6,836 nt of DNA from Bacteroidetes bacterium QS_8_64_10. Lineage in GTDB: Bacteria > Bacteroidota > Rhodothermia > Rhodothermales > Salinibacteraceae. This document shows, one piece after another, positions 1 to 5,944 of this stretch (its first letter is position 1; each line of letters begins with the position of its first letter). The stretch covers positions 1 to 6,836 of the forward strand of contig PXTQ01000051.1 in NCBI GenBank assembly GCA_003022505.1, written 5' to 3'. The position numbers and the translations under genes are program-made. The notes beneath the pieces are model-generated. The model made no database searches, was not told the DNA's origin, and saw only the letters and a list, made by a program, of their open reading frames with translations.

Positions 1-408
1 GTCGTCCTCGTACTCCACCGTCACCTGGCTCTTCGAGTCCGGGCGCAGGTACGGCATCTTGTCGGTTTCTTTGCGGATGGCGGCCATCTCCTCGACGAGC
101 CGGTGCGCCAGCGTAATGGGCAGCGGCATCATCTCGTCGGTCTCGTTGCAGGCGTAGCCGAACATCATGCCCTGATCGCCCGCGCCCTGCTCGTGGTCGG
201 TGCGCTCATCGACGCCCTGCGCGATGTCTTCGCTCTGCTCGTGAATCGAGGAGAGCACCACCAGCCCGGTGGTGACGAGCGTTTCGATGGCGACGTGGCT
301 GTCGGGATCTTCGCGCAGGAAGGCATCCAGGAGCGCGTCGGAAATCTGATCGGCCACCTTGTCGGGATGGCCCTCGGAAACGGATTCGGAGGTAAAAAGG
401 TGGGGCAT
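1..408 (-). CDS. metK: S-adenosylmethionine synthetase, N-terminal part (runs off window), with an apparent internal gap
   Basis: MetK makes S-adenosylmethionine from ATP and L-methionine in the cytoplasm. The visible 136 codons start with ATG at 408 ([20 protein letters not shown]). This holds the ATP- and metal-binding E8, H14 and D16, followed by the K+-site Glu in ETLVTTG (E42). The family signature [12 protein letters not shown] lies at residues 75-86 and [16 protein letters not shown] at 121-136. The C-terminal two-thirds lies outside the window. Oddity: in E. coli MetK about 40 residues separate the segment matching residues 42-51 here from the LSAIGKQSPDINQGVD segment. Here TTGLVV runs straight into [16 protein letters not shown] (residues 46-67) with the frame kept. 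The missing part includes the methionine-binding Glu of the GGE motif (E56 in E. coli). The product may therefore be inactive, or the gap may be a sequence error. Upstream lies a long non-coding stretch with stem-loops. Family identity is near certain; functional state is unknown. Confidence 0.95.
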   Translation of the reverse strand, partial: MPHLFTSESVSEGHPDKVADQISDALLDAFLREDPDSHVAIETLVTTGLVVLSSIHEQSEDIAQGVDERTDHEQGAGDQGMMFGYACNETDEMMPLPITLAHRLVEEMAAIRKETDKMPYLRPDSKSQVTVEYEDD

Positions 409-506
409 GGAGTCGAAGGTTATTGATCCGAAGATGATTAGCTAAACTATTTCCGACCTACGCCAACTCGTACGAAAACGATATCGAGAGGGGAAACATG
501 CGAGAA

Positions 507-570
507 GGGCGAAGGGGGAAAGGGGAATGTGGAACGTACGCCGTCCCTTCTGCCCTTTCGCTTTTCGCCC
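507..570 (-). repeat. Imperfect inverted repeat (stem-loop) upstream of metK
   Basis: Two seven-base stems lie in register. GGGCGAA (507-513) pairs with TTCGCCC (564-570), and GAAAGGG (518-524) pairs with CCCTTTC (553-559). They are separated by a symmetric 4x4 internal mismatch and close on a 28-base loop that contains the palindrome CGTACG. On the minus strand the structure would sit about 100 bases before the metK start, so it could be a leader structure, or the remains of a small palindromic repeat. No U-run follows on either strand, so a simple intrinsic terminator is unlikely. Confidence 0.5.
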
Positions 571-593
571 AGGGTCATTACTCACCGAATACA

Positions 594-617
594 GTCGGGG
601 ATTTTCTCCCCACCGAC
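594..617 (-). repeat. Short stem-loop in the metK upstream region
   Basis: On the minus strand GTC-GGT-GGGGA-GAAAA-TCCCC-GAC forms an eight-base-pair stem with a three-base bulge and a GAAAA loop. It is GC-rich and compact but lacks a following U-run. It lies about 190 bases upstream of metK and about 360 bases past the dsbD stop codon. Role unknown. Confidence 0.4.
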
Positions 618-777
618 TTTAGCTGACTAAGTTCGGAGCAGTAAAGGAAGATCGGAAGTCTTTTCGCCTGGAACAAAGCGTCCAGACAGGTGAGCAAATT
701 CTGAATCGAGGGACGCAATTGCAACGCTTCCAGTCAGATCATGCGGTCAGCGTTTCGGATTTCGGCATTCTTTCGCA

Positions 778-823
778 TCAGTGCGTTTGCGCGTTGTCGG
801 GTTTGTCAAGCTGGAGGGACCTT
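778..823 (-). pseudogene. Possible detached C-terminal codons of dsbD
   Basis: If the 161-bp element and one copy of its TGA duplication are removed, the dsbD frame reads on without interruption: ATKNQ is followed by RSLQLDKPDNAQTH and a TGA stop at 780-778. The pre-insertion protein would then have been about 747 residues instead of 736, with a hydrophilic tail in place of KLF. This is inference. A 14-codon open stretch can occur by chance, so the support comes mainly from the fact that the insertion sits exactly in the terminal codons. A homologous gene without the insertion would settle it. Confidence 0.4.
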
Positions 824-826
824 TGA

Positions 827-987
827 GAAGCTGTTTTAATTCGCATCTTTGGGCTGCGCGAGCGATCTTTCGGTTCAGCGAACCTTCTTTTCTCGGCCCA
901 TAGCTCCGCTATGAACCTCGAAAACGCGGTCCGCTGACCTCGAAATCTCATCTCGCTCGCCTTCAAATCTAAAATCAAAACAGCTTC
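827..987. mobile_element. MITE-like palindromic element, 161 bp, with TGA target duplications
   Basis: The ends carry a perfect terminal inverted repeat, AGAAGCTGTTTT (826-837) against AAAACAGCTTCT (977-988). It continues imperfectly inward: GCGAGCGA and the GGTTCAGCGAACC / GGTCAGCGGACC blocks recur in both arms. The centre is a hairpin CATAGC-TCC-GCTATG (899-913), almost exactly at the midpoint, so the whole element is one long palindrome. Direct repeats TGA flank it at 824-826 and 988-990, giving element borders GAAGCTG...CAGCTTC. A three-base TNA duplication is known for the IS1031 group of the IS5 family, which is a plausible but unproven source of the transposase. No transposase is encoded, so movement would need one in trans. 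The right end overlaps and ends the dsbD gene. It could instead be a REP-like dispersed palindrome, but the TGA duplication favours a MITE. Confidence 0.8.
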
Positions 988-3185
988 TGATTCTTCGTGG
1001 CGGCCCGTTCAGGCGATGGAGTACCCTCGCTGTCGGGCAAATCGCCCAGCGCGTCGAGCACGATGTCCTTCGTCAGGATTTCCGGGAGGAGCGTCGGTTC
1101 GGAGCCGGTGCCGTCATACAACACATAGAGCGGCACGCCGCTGCGCCCATGCTGCTTGAGCGCGCGCGTGATTTCGGCGTCGCGGTTCGTCCAGTCGGCC
1201 TTGAGAAGCGCCACCTCGTTCTCGGCGAAGGCCTGTTGCACGGTTTGCGTGCTCAGCGTCGTGCGCTTGTTGACCTGGCACGTCAGGCACCACGCCGCTG
1301 TGAAGTCGACGAACACGGGACGACCGTTGGAGCGCAACTGCTTTACTTTCTCCGGTGAAAATTGCTGCCACGCGGACTCGCTGCTCGATGCCGTCTGCGT
1401 CGCACTGCCGGAGGTAGCGGACCGTTCGTAATCTGCACCGATGAGCGCCATGGCGACGGCTCCGGCGAGCACCAGCGTCGCCATTCCGCGCACGGCCCAT
1501 CGTCCAGCTCCCGACAGCCGACGGGCGTCCCACCGCCCCGCGACCCACGCGGCTGCGCCCAGTAGCAGCAGGCCCGCCAGCAAAAACGTCATGCCGCTGA
1601 TTCCGGTCTGCTGACCGAGGACCCAGACGAGCCAGATGGTGGTCGCAAACATCGGGAAGGCGAGCACCTGGCGGAGCGTCTCCATCCACGTGCCCGGTTC
1701 GGGGAGGCGCTTCACGAAACGCGGCGCCATCGACAAAAGCACGTACGGCGCGGCCATGCCGAGACCGAGCGCCGTGAAGACCGCGAGCGCGCTCATCACC
1801 GGGAGCGTCAGCGCGAAGCCGAGCGCCGCGCCCATCAACGGAGCGGTGCAGGGCGTGGCGACGACCGTGGCGAGGACGCCGCTCCAGAACGAGCCGCCGA
1901 GGCCGCCCGAGGCGCTGCGCTCGGCGCGCCCGCCCCAGCTCATCAGCTGCCCACCCACCTCGAAGACGCCGAGCAGGTTCAGCCCGATGCCGAAAAACAG
2001 CATCGCCATGAGCGCCACGAAGAAGGGCGACTGCAATTGAAAGCCCCATCCGATCTGCGTGCCGCCCGCCCGGAACACCAGCAGCAGGCCCGCCAGCGCC
2101 CAGAACGACACCACCACGCCCGCGCCAAACGTTAGCCCGTGCCGCCGGATCGAAGCGTCGCGCTCGTCGGACTGTTGTGCGAAGCCCAGCACCTTGACCG
2201 ACAGGATCGGGAAGACGCACGGCATCAGATTCAGGATGAGGCCGCCCACGAATGCAAATAGCAGCGCGGCGAGCAGCGTCATCGAAGCGTCCGACGTGCC
2301 ACTGCCGGCAGCGGTCCCGACCGCCTGCACCGTGTCTACGGGCGCGCTGATCGTGACGGCCTGCGTCGCGTCGTCTTCGGTGGGAACGACGAGCACGCCG
2401 CTCAAGCTGTCGGCCGGCTCCTGGGCGTACTCCGACTGCTGGAGCGCCATCACGTGCGCGTCGCCGTCTTGCGAGACGGGCTGCGGCGCGGCGTGATCGA
2501 GGACGGCCTTTTCGCCCGGAAAGAAGTGCGCGCTGTCCATCACGACGCTCGCGCCGTCGGGCGGCGTAACCTTGAGCGCGTAGCTGCCTGCGCTCCGCGA
2601 GGCGCGCGTCTGCCAATCCGGTTTCTTCACGGGCATCTTCGACTTCGCCTCCGCGATGAGCTTGCGGCTCGCCTCGTTCGGGGCCGGCGTGCCGGCGCGG
2701 ACCGGCAGCGAGAGGCTTATTTCCGACTTCGCGGGCAGGCAGATGTCGGCGCAGACAAGCCAGTTGGCCGTGCCGTCGAGCGTGATGGTTTTTGATTTGA
2801 GCGTCTCCGGCGGCGTGACGCGGACGGGCAGCACGACCTCGTCGGAGTAACCGTAGCTCGTGAGCGACCCGAACGGAATGCGGTGCGGGTACGGCCATTG
2901 GATGCCCTCTGTCTCGAATCCCTCCGGCAGCGACCAGTCGATGGACGTGGCTTGCCCGGCGTCGCCCGGATTTTTCCAGTAGCTGTGCCAGCCCGATTCC
3001 ATCGTCATGCGGAGCGCCGCCGTGAACGGCTCGCCCGGCTGAATCGAGGCGTGTTCGGCGATCAGCTCCGCCTCGCTGTGCGGGCTGGGATCCTCCTCAG
3101 ATTGCGCATGGGCGGGCATCGCCGCCAGCAAGAACGCCAGCACGGCGAGGACAGGCCAGCACCAAGAGGGGCGTGAGGTGTTCAT
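975..3185 (-). CDS. dsbD: DsbD/ScsB-type thiol:disulfide interchange protein
   Basis: This inner-membrane protein carries reducing power from cytoplasmic thioredoxin to exported thiol proteins. The ATG at 3185 gives 736 residues and a signal peptide at once (MNTSRPSW, hydrophobic core LAVLAFLLAAM, likely cleavage after AHA, residue 27). A TTG four codons upstream is less likely. The exported N-terminal domain (about 30-290) has WHSYWKNPGDAG and the cysteine pair CADIC (C145, C149). The WHSYWKNPGD style resembles ScsB more than enterobacterial DsbD. The membrane domain (about 300-585, some eight helices) has NLMPC (C323) and VATPC (C446), the usual redox pair. The C-terminal thioredoxin-like domain (about 605-715) has AAWCLTC (C633, C636) and the cis-Pro loop GVP near 685. 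All three cysteine pairs are present, so it should work. The last residues QKLF and the stop are written by the inserted element's end. No clear Shine-Dalgarno sequence precedes the start. The nearest upstream gene is 160 bases away, so it is probably transcribed on its own. Confidence 0.93.
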   Translation of the reverse strand: MNTSRPSWCWPVLAVLAFLLAAMPAHAQSEEDPSPHSEAELIAEHASIQPGEPFTAALRMTMESGWHSYWKNPGDAGQATSIDWSLPEGFETEGIQWPYPHRIPFGSLTSYGYSDEVVLPVRVTPPETLKSKTITLDGTANWLVCADICLPAKSEISLSLPVRAGTPAPNEASRKLIAEAKSKMPVKKPDWQTRASRSAGSYALKVTPPDGASVVMDSAHFFPGEKAVLDHAAPQPVSQDGDAHVMALQQSEYAQEPADSLSGVLVVPTEDDATQAVTISAPVDTVQAVGTAAGSGTSDASMTLLAALLFAFVGGLILNLMPCVFPILSVKVLGFAQQSDERDASIRRHGLTFGAGVVVSFWALAGLLLVFRAGGTQIGWGFQLQSPFFVALMAMLFFGIGLNLLGVFEVGGQLMSWGGRAERSASGGLGGSFWSGVLATVVATPCTAPLMGAALGFALTLPVMSALAVFTALGLGMAAPYVLLSMAPRFVKRLPEPGTWMETLRQVLAFPMFATTIWLVWVLGQQTGISGMTFLLAGLLLLGAAAWVAGRWDARRLSGAGRWAVRGMATLVLAGAVAMALIGADYERSATSGSATQTASSSESAWQQFSPEKVKQLRSNGRPVFVDFTAAWCLTCQVNKRTTLSTQTVQQAFAENEVALLKADWTNRDAEITRALKQHGRSGVPLYVLYDGTGSEPTLLPEILTKDIVLDALGDLPDSEGTPSPERAATKNQKLF

Positions 3186-3345
3186 CGTTGAAGCCAAAGT
3201 TGCAGAGCGCGAGTGCTCGTCCGCTCATCATGCAGATGGGACGGTGGTGCGTTTTCTTACGACGCGGGCCGTTTACTTCTGTTCAAAACCTGATTCGTTA
3301 GACTCCGCTCGAACGAGAGGCGGAAGCACATTACCGCGACGCGGA

Positions 3346-4005
3346 TCATTTCAAATGGTCCGGTTTTTCCTCCGGAATCGTCCAGCGGTAGACCGTGTCA
3401 TCGCCCATATCTACGGTGCGTTCCGGTTCCCAATCGCCCATGTTGAAGTCGTGCGAGACGATAGGCGTGCCCGCCGGTAGTTCGCGGAAAAGCTTGGGAC
3501 GCAGCTTCAGATTGACGGACGGCAGCAGATAAATAAGCACCGCCGTTGCGTTGCTCAAGTCCGCCTTAAAGAGGTCTTTCTGGCGAAACTCCACGAGGTC
3601 CGCAACGCCCGCCTTCCGTGCATTCTTTCGCGCCTCGGCGACGCGCGCTGAGTCAATCTCGATGCCCACACCCCGAACACCGTGTTGCTTTGCCGCAGCA
3701 ATCACGATGCGTCCGTCTCCGCTTCCGAGATCGTAGACCACATCGTCTTTCGAGATGTTTGCCATTTCCAACATGCGGTCGACGACTTCCGGCGGCGTCG
3801 GCACGTAGGGCACGTCCGAGTCCTCCGTTGAGCTTATCTCCGTCTGCGGGAGCACCTGCGGTGTATCGATCCGCACCGTCGGATCTTTTTGCTCCGTCTC
3901 CTTTTGCGTCGAATCGGTTCTCTGAGCACATCCGACCTGGGCAAGGCAGCCAGCGAGCATCAGGTTGATGAAAAGTAGGGTGGGCAGCTTGAAAGGCGTT
4001 TTCAT
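3346..4005 (-). CDS. Class I SAM-dependent methyltransferase with lipoprotein signal sequence
   Basis: The ATG at 4005 gives 219 residues. Further upstream alternatives would extend the protein with a basic, threonine-rich stretch and bury the signal sequence, so this start is preferred. Residues 1-20 look like a lipoprotein signal: KLPTLLFINLMLAGC, with lipobox LAGC and C20 as the lipidation site. A polar linker rich in T, E, Q and D follows to about residue 60. The methyltransferase core has VPTPPEVVDRML (68-79), motif I DLGSGDG (92-98), the acidic strand-2 end GIEID (114-118) and EFRQKDLFKADL (139-150). It also has a long LIYLLPSVNLKLRPKL segment (157-172) and HDFNMGDW (185-192). Similar small methyltransferases with export signals occur in several environmental phyla; the substrate is unknown. 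S-adenosylmethionine is cytoplasmic, so an exported enzyme is puzzling, and the segment might act as a membrane anchor. The core assignment is firm; location and substrate are uncertain. Confidence 0.85.
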   Translation of the reverse strand: MKTPFKLPTLLFINLMLAGCLAQVGCAQRTDSTQKETEQKDPTVRIDTPQVLPQTEISSTEDSDVPYVPTPPEVVDRMLEMANISKDDVVYDLGSGDGRIVIAAAKQHGVRGVGIEIDSARVAEARKNARKAGVADLVEFRQKDLFKADLSNATAVLIYLLPSVNLKLRPKLFRELPAGTPIVSHDFNMGDWEPERTVDMGDDTVYRWTIPEEKPDHLK

Positions 4006-4198
4006 GGTTTCAGGAGTGGTTGTTGTAGTTCGGTGATTCTTTGTACGAGCCGGCTTATCGCTCAATCTGCCGAGTCGCCAGGATGAAGGCATAAACCGCA
4101 AGAGCGTAAGGGTGCCCTCTTTTACGTTTCCTCCTTGCAGAGCGGTCTCGTTCTGTGGCAACAATCACGGTTGATGGCGCAGTAGGGGGGGCAAGAGG

Positions 4199-5542
4199 TC
4201 ACGATGAATCGGGGGAGCGTCTCCATTGCAGTAGAAGCAGCGGGAAGCCTACGAACAAGACGCCGACGCCCACGAGCGCGCCGATTCCCGTATACGTGAG
4301 ACTCGACCAGAGCATGTAAAACGCGGCGAGGCAAAAGGCGAGGGGGGTAAATGGGTAAAAAGGGACCCGAAAGGGACGGGAGGTGTCGGGATCGCGTTGC
4401 CGGAGCACCAGGAGCGCCACGCCCGTCAGGAAGAAGAAGAACCAGAACACGGGAGCGGTGTAATCGACCATCGTGCTGAACCCCTGGCGCGTGAAGGCCC
4501 CCAGCGCAATCAGTAGAAGAACGACACCGCCTTGTACCCAGAGCGCATTGGCCGGGGTCCGCGATTCCTCATTCCAGTGGCCGAGAAAGGCGAAGAGCGA
4601 GAAATCCTTGCCGAGCGCGTAGCTGGTGCGTGCACCCGTAAAGATGGTAGCGCTCGCCGAACTCAGCGCTGCCGCGATCGCCAGCAGGCTGAGAAGCTGC
4701 GCGCCCAGGGGCCCCGTCGTCGCGCGCATGAGGTCGGCGGCCACCGCGTCCGAATTGCTCATGCTCGCCACGCCCAGGCTGCGAAGGTAGGCCACGTTCA
4801 CCAGCAGATAGAGGCCCGCGATAAGACCGATGCTCAGAAGCAGCGCGCGCACCATGTTGCGCCCCACGTCGCGCAGCTCCGCCGAGACGTAGGCCGCCTC
4901 GTTCCAGCCCCCGTAGGTGATCAGCACGAAGACCATCGCCATCCCGAAGCTGCCCGATGCATTCGCTTCGGTGGGGCCGGAGGTCGCGCCGGTGGAAGCC
5001 GTCGCGGGAAATAAAAAACTGGCGGCCACGAGGACAAGCAGTCCCAGTACGGTAGCCGCCGTCAGCCATCGCTGCGTGTGCGTGCCCTGCCGGAGGCCCG
5101 CCACGTGCAGGCTCGTCAGCGTGAGGGCCGCTCCCGCTGCGTAGATCGACGATGAATACGGGCCGAGCGACCACAGCTCGGTGGCGTAGTCCCCGAAGAC
5201 GAACGCGAGAAGTGCAATGGACCCGGTCTGGATGACCGCCAACCGCGCCCACGCGAACAGAAAGGCGAGTGACCCGCCGAACGCCCGGTGCAGGAAGTGG
5301 TATTCGCCGCCCGCTTGTGGGTAAGCGGACGCCAGCTCTGCATAGCAGAGCGCTCCAATCAGCGAGACGGCGCCGCCCAGCAACCAGGCCAGGAGCACCG
5401 TGGACGCGCTCCCGGTATGGGCCGCCACCAGCGCGGGGGTCTCAAACACGCTGGCTCCTACCACCACGCCGACCGTCAACGCCACCACGTCGGTCACCGA
5501 CAGCGAGGGCGTCGGTTTGGTCTGCGTTGAGGATCGGTTCAT
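4199..5542 (-). CDS. APC-superfamily amino-acid permease
   Basis: This is a predicted inner-membrane transporter of 447 residues with about 12 hydrophobic helices, the usual size for the amino acid-polyamine-organocation superfamily. Helix 1 carries the broken-helix substrate motif in variant form, VGVVVGASVFETP (24-36), where many relatives have GSGIF. ELASAYPQAGGEYHFLHRAFG (69-89) is the conserved helix 2-3 region. YGGWNEAAYVSAELRDVGRN (210-229) is the helix 6 end and loop typical of the family. The C-terminal RDPDTSRPFRVPFYPFTP (383-400) is also characteristic. The ATG at 5542 was chosen because a further upstream start would add about 53 residues with no family likeness. A GAGAG sequence about 13 bases upstream is at best a weak ribosome site. 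The substrate cannot be read from the sequence. Large gaps on both sides suggest its own transcription unit. The upstream region has an AT-rich tract and ACGTCTT inverted repeats that might serve control. Confidence 0.9.
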   Translation of the reverse strand: MNRSSTQTKPTPSLSVTDVVALTVGVVVGASVFETPALVAAHTGSASTVLLAWLLGGAVSLIGALCYAELASAYPQAGGEYHFLHRAFGGSLAFLFAWARLAVIQTGSIALLAFVFGDYATELWSLGPYSSSIYAAGAALTLTSLHVAGLRQGTHTQRWLTAATVLGLLVLVAASFLFPATASTGATSGPTEANASGSFGMAMVFVLITYGGWNEAAYVSAELRDVGRNMVRALLLSIGLIAGLYLLVNVAYLRSLGVASMSNSDAVAADLMRATTGPLGAQLLSLLAIAAALSSASATIFTGARTSYALGKDFSLFAFLGHWNEESRTPANALWVQGGVVLLLIALGAFTRQGFSTMVDYTAPVFWFFFFLTGVALLVLRQRDPDTSRPFRVPFYPFTPLAFCLAAFYMLWSSLTYTGIGALVGVGVLFVGFPLLLLQWRRSPDSS

Positions 5543-5664
5543 CGGCGTCGGGTTACTCTCGCACGTCTTGCTTGCAAAACATGGACGATCTGAAACGTGC
5601 CAGGTTTGCGAACAATCCCGTAAAAACAGGCTCAACAGGTAATTCAGATGTTGACCCTCTACAA

Positions 5665-5695
5665 ACGTCTTCTGGCTTGGCGTGCTCCAAGACGT
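5665..5695. repeat. ACGTCTT inverted repeat upstream of the permease
   Basis: ACGTCTT (5665-5671) and AAGACGT (5689-5695) form a perfect seven-base inverted repeat with a 17-base spacer. A nested alternative pairing is CTTGG with CCAAG. A further ACGTCTT lies at 5563-5569, about 20 bases before the permease start. This could be an operator, a leader hairpin or chance. Confidence 0.35.
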
Positions 5696-5844
5696 GAGCA
5701 CGGGGGCGCGGGCGAGCGGGAACGGGCCGAAGTGCCCAGCGCCCGGCAGGAAGGTGGTAAACCAGTTCCGGACGGTCGCACCACTCAGGTAGCAAATCGC
5801 TATATTGTGAATGTTATGTTACACATACGATGGTGTCTTTTTTT

Positions 5845-5869
5845 GTTAAAATAGGAGGCACTTTTTAAC
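5845..5869. repeat. GTTAAAA/TTTTAAC hairpin next to a T-run
   Basis: GTTAAAA (5845-5851) and TTTTAAC (5863-5869) make a seven-base AT-rich stem with an 11-base loop. Seven T residues on the plus strand (5838-5844) lie immediately before it. Read in the direction of the RND gene, the stem is followed by A residues instead of T, so it does not fit a normal intrinsic terminator for that gene. Confidence 0.35.
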
Positions 5870-5914
5870 GGTTCATCTCTTACCTCCTCCCGGCCCGACC
5901 CGTGGCGCTTCGAC

Positions 5915-5927
5915 TGAGAAGCTGTTT
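5915..5927 (+). mobile_element. Solo end of the MITE-like element
   Basis: TGAGAAGCTGTTT is identical over 13 bases to the left end plus target TGA of the 161-bp element (824-836). It lies just past the RND stop codon. No matching opposite end or inner sequence follows, so it would be a decayed or partly deleted copy. A 13-base chance match in a window of this size is unlikely but possible. Confidence 0.4.
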
Positions 5928-5944
5928 GGAGCGGACGGCGTTCT

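Larger units (their letters stand above)
409..823. other. Long non-coding stretch between metK and the element at the dsbD end
   Basis: This stretch of about 415 bases contains no recognised gene. Read on the minus strand it is the upstream region of metK. It holds two stem-loops (507-570 and 594-617). Its far end (778-823) may be former dsbD coding sequence. Base composition looks less GC-rich than in the flanking genes. I searched the minus strand for the conserved cores of SAM-I and SAM-II riboswitches, which would be expected near metK in some groups, and did not recognise either. A TAGTTTAG sequence (minus strand, 442-449) loosely resembles the Bacteroidota -7 box TAnnTTTG, but I could not place a convincing upstream box at normal spacing. 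Confidence 0.6.
5543..5944. other. Non-coding region between the RND pump and the permease
   Basis: These 402 bases contain no supportable gene. Reading toward the permease they hold a lone mobile-element end (5915-5927), a hairpin GTTAAAA/TTTTAAC (5845-5869) beside a seven-base T-run (5838-5844), and an AT-rich tract (about 5795-5870). A small palindrome TATGT-TAC-ACATA (5815-5827) and ACGTCTT inverted repeats (5665-5695, with a third copy at 5563-5569) lie nearer the permease. The AT-rich tract, unlike anything else in this GC-rich window, is the likeliest place for a permease promoter, but I could not fix -35 and -10 boxes. Confidence 0.6.

Noticed and set aside
103..426. A plus-strand open frame of 107 codons across the metK start
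   Set aside because: It is antisense to clearly recognisable metK coding sequence and resembles no family.
409..640. SAM riboswitch upstream of metK
   Set aside because: I looked for the conserved SAM-I and SAM-II cores on the minus strand and saw neither. A covariance-model search would be decisive.
578..733. A 51-codon minus-strand open stretch (LEALQLRPSIQNLL..., ending TAA)
   Set aside because: It follows an in-frame TGA directly, has only CTG or TTG as possible starts, overlaps a hairpin, and I recognise no family. A stretch of this length is expected by chance.
778..978. A 66-codon minus-strand open frame spanning the palindromic element
   Set aside because: It begins in the element's terminal repeat, is almost entirely palindrome sequence, and ends in the possible old dsbD tail. 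It is best explained as a by-product of the element, not a gene.
1114..2898. A very long second open frame on the minus strand inside dsbD
   Set aside because: Its translation is rich in R, A and G, which is typical of a shadow frame in GC-rich coding DNA. The dsbD frame holds all the domains and motifs.
3304..3324. Hairpin TCCG-CTCG-AA-CGAG-AGG-CGGA after the methyltransferase stop codon, as a terminator
   Set aside because: The stem is bulged and no U-run follows on the minus strand, so it does not meet the usual pattern.
5821..5844. Plus-strand terminator: weak stem ACACAT/ATgGTGT followed by seven T residues
   Set aside because: The stem is only about six pairs with a bulge, and there is no plus-strand gene upstream for it to serve.
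987..5917. A composite transposon made of the full element and the solo end
   Set aside because: The end at 5915-5927 has the same orientation as the left end of the element, so the ends bounding dsbD to the permease face the wrong way, and the intervening genes look like normal chromosomal genes.
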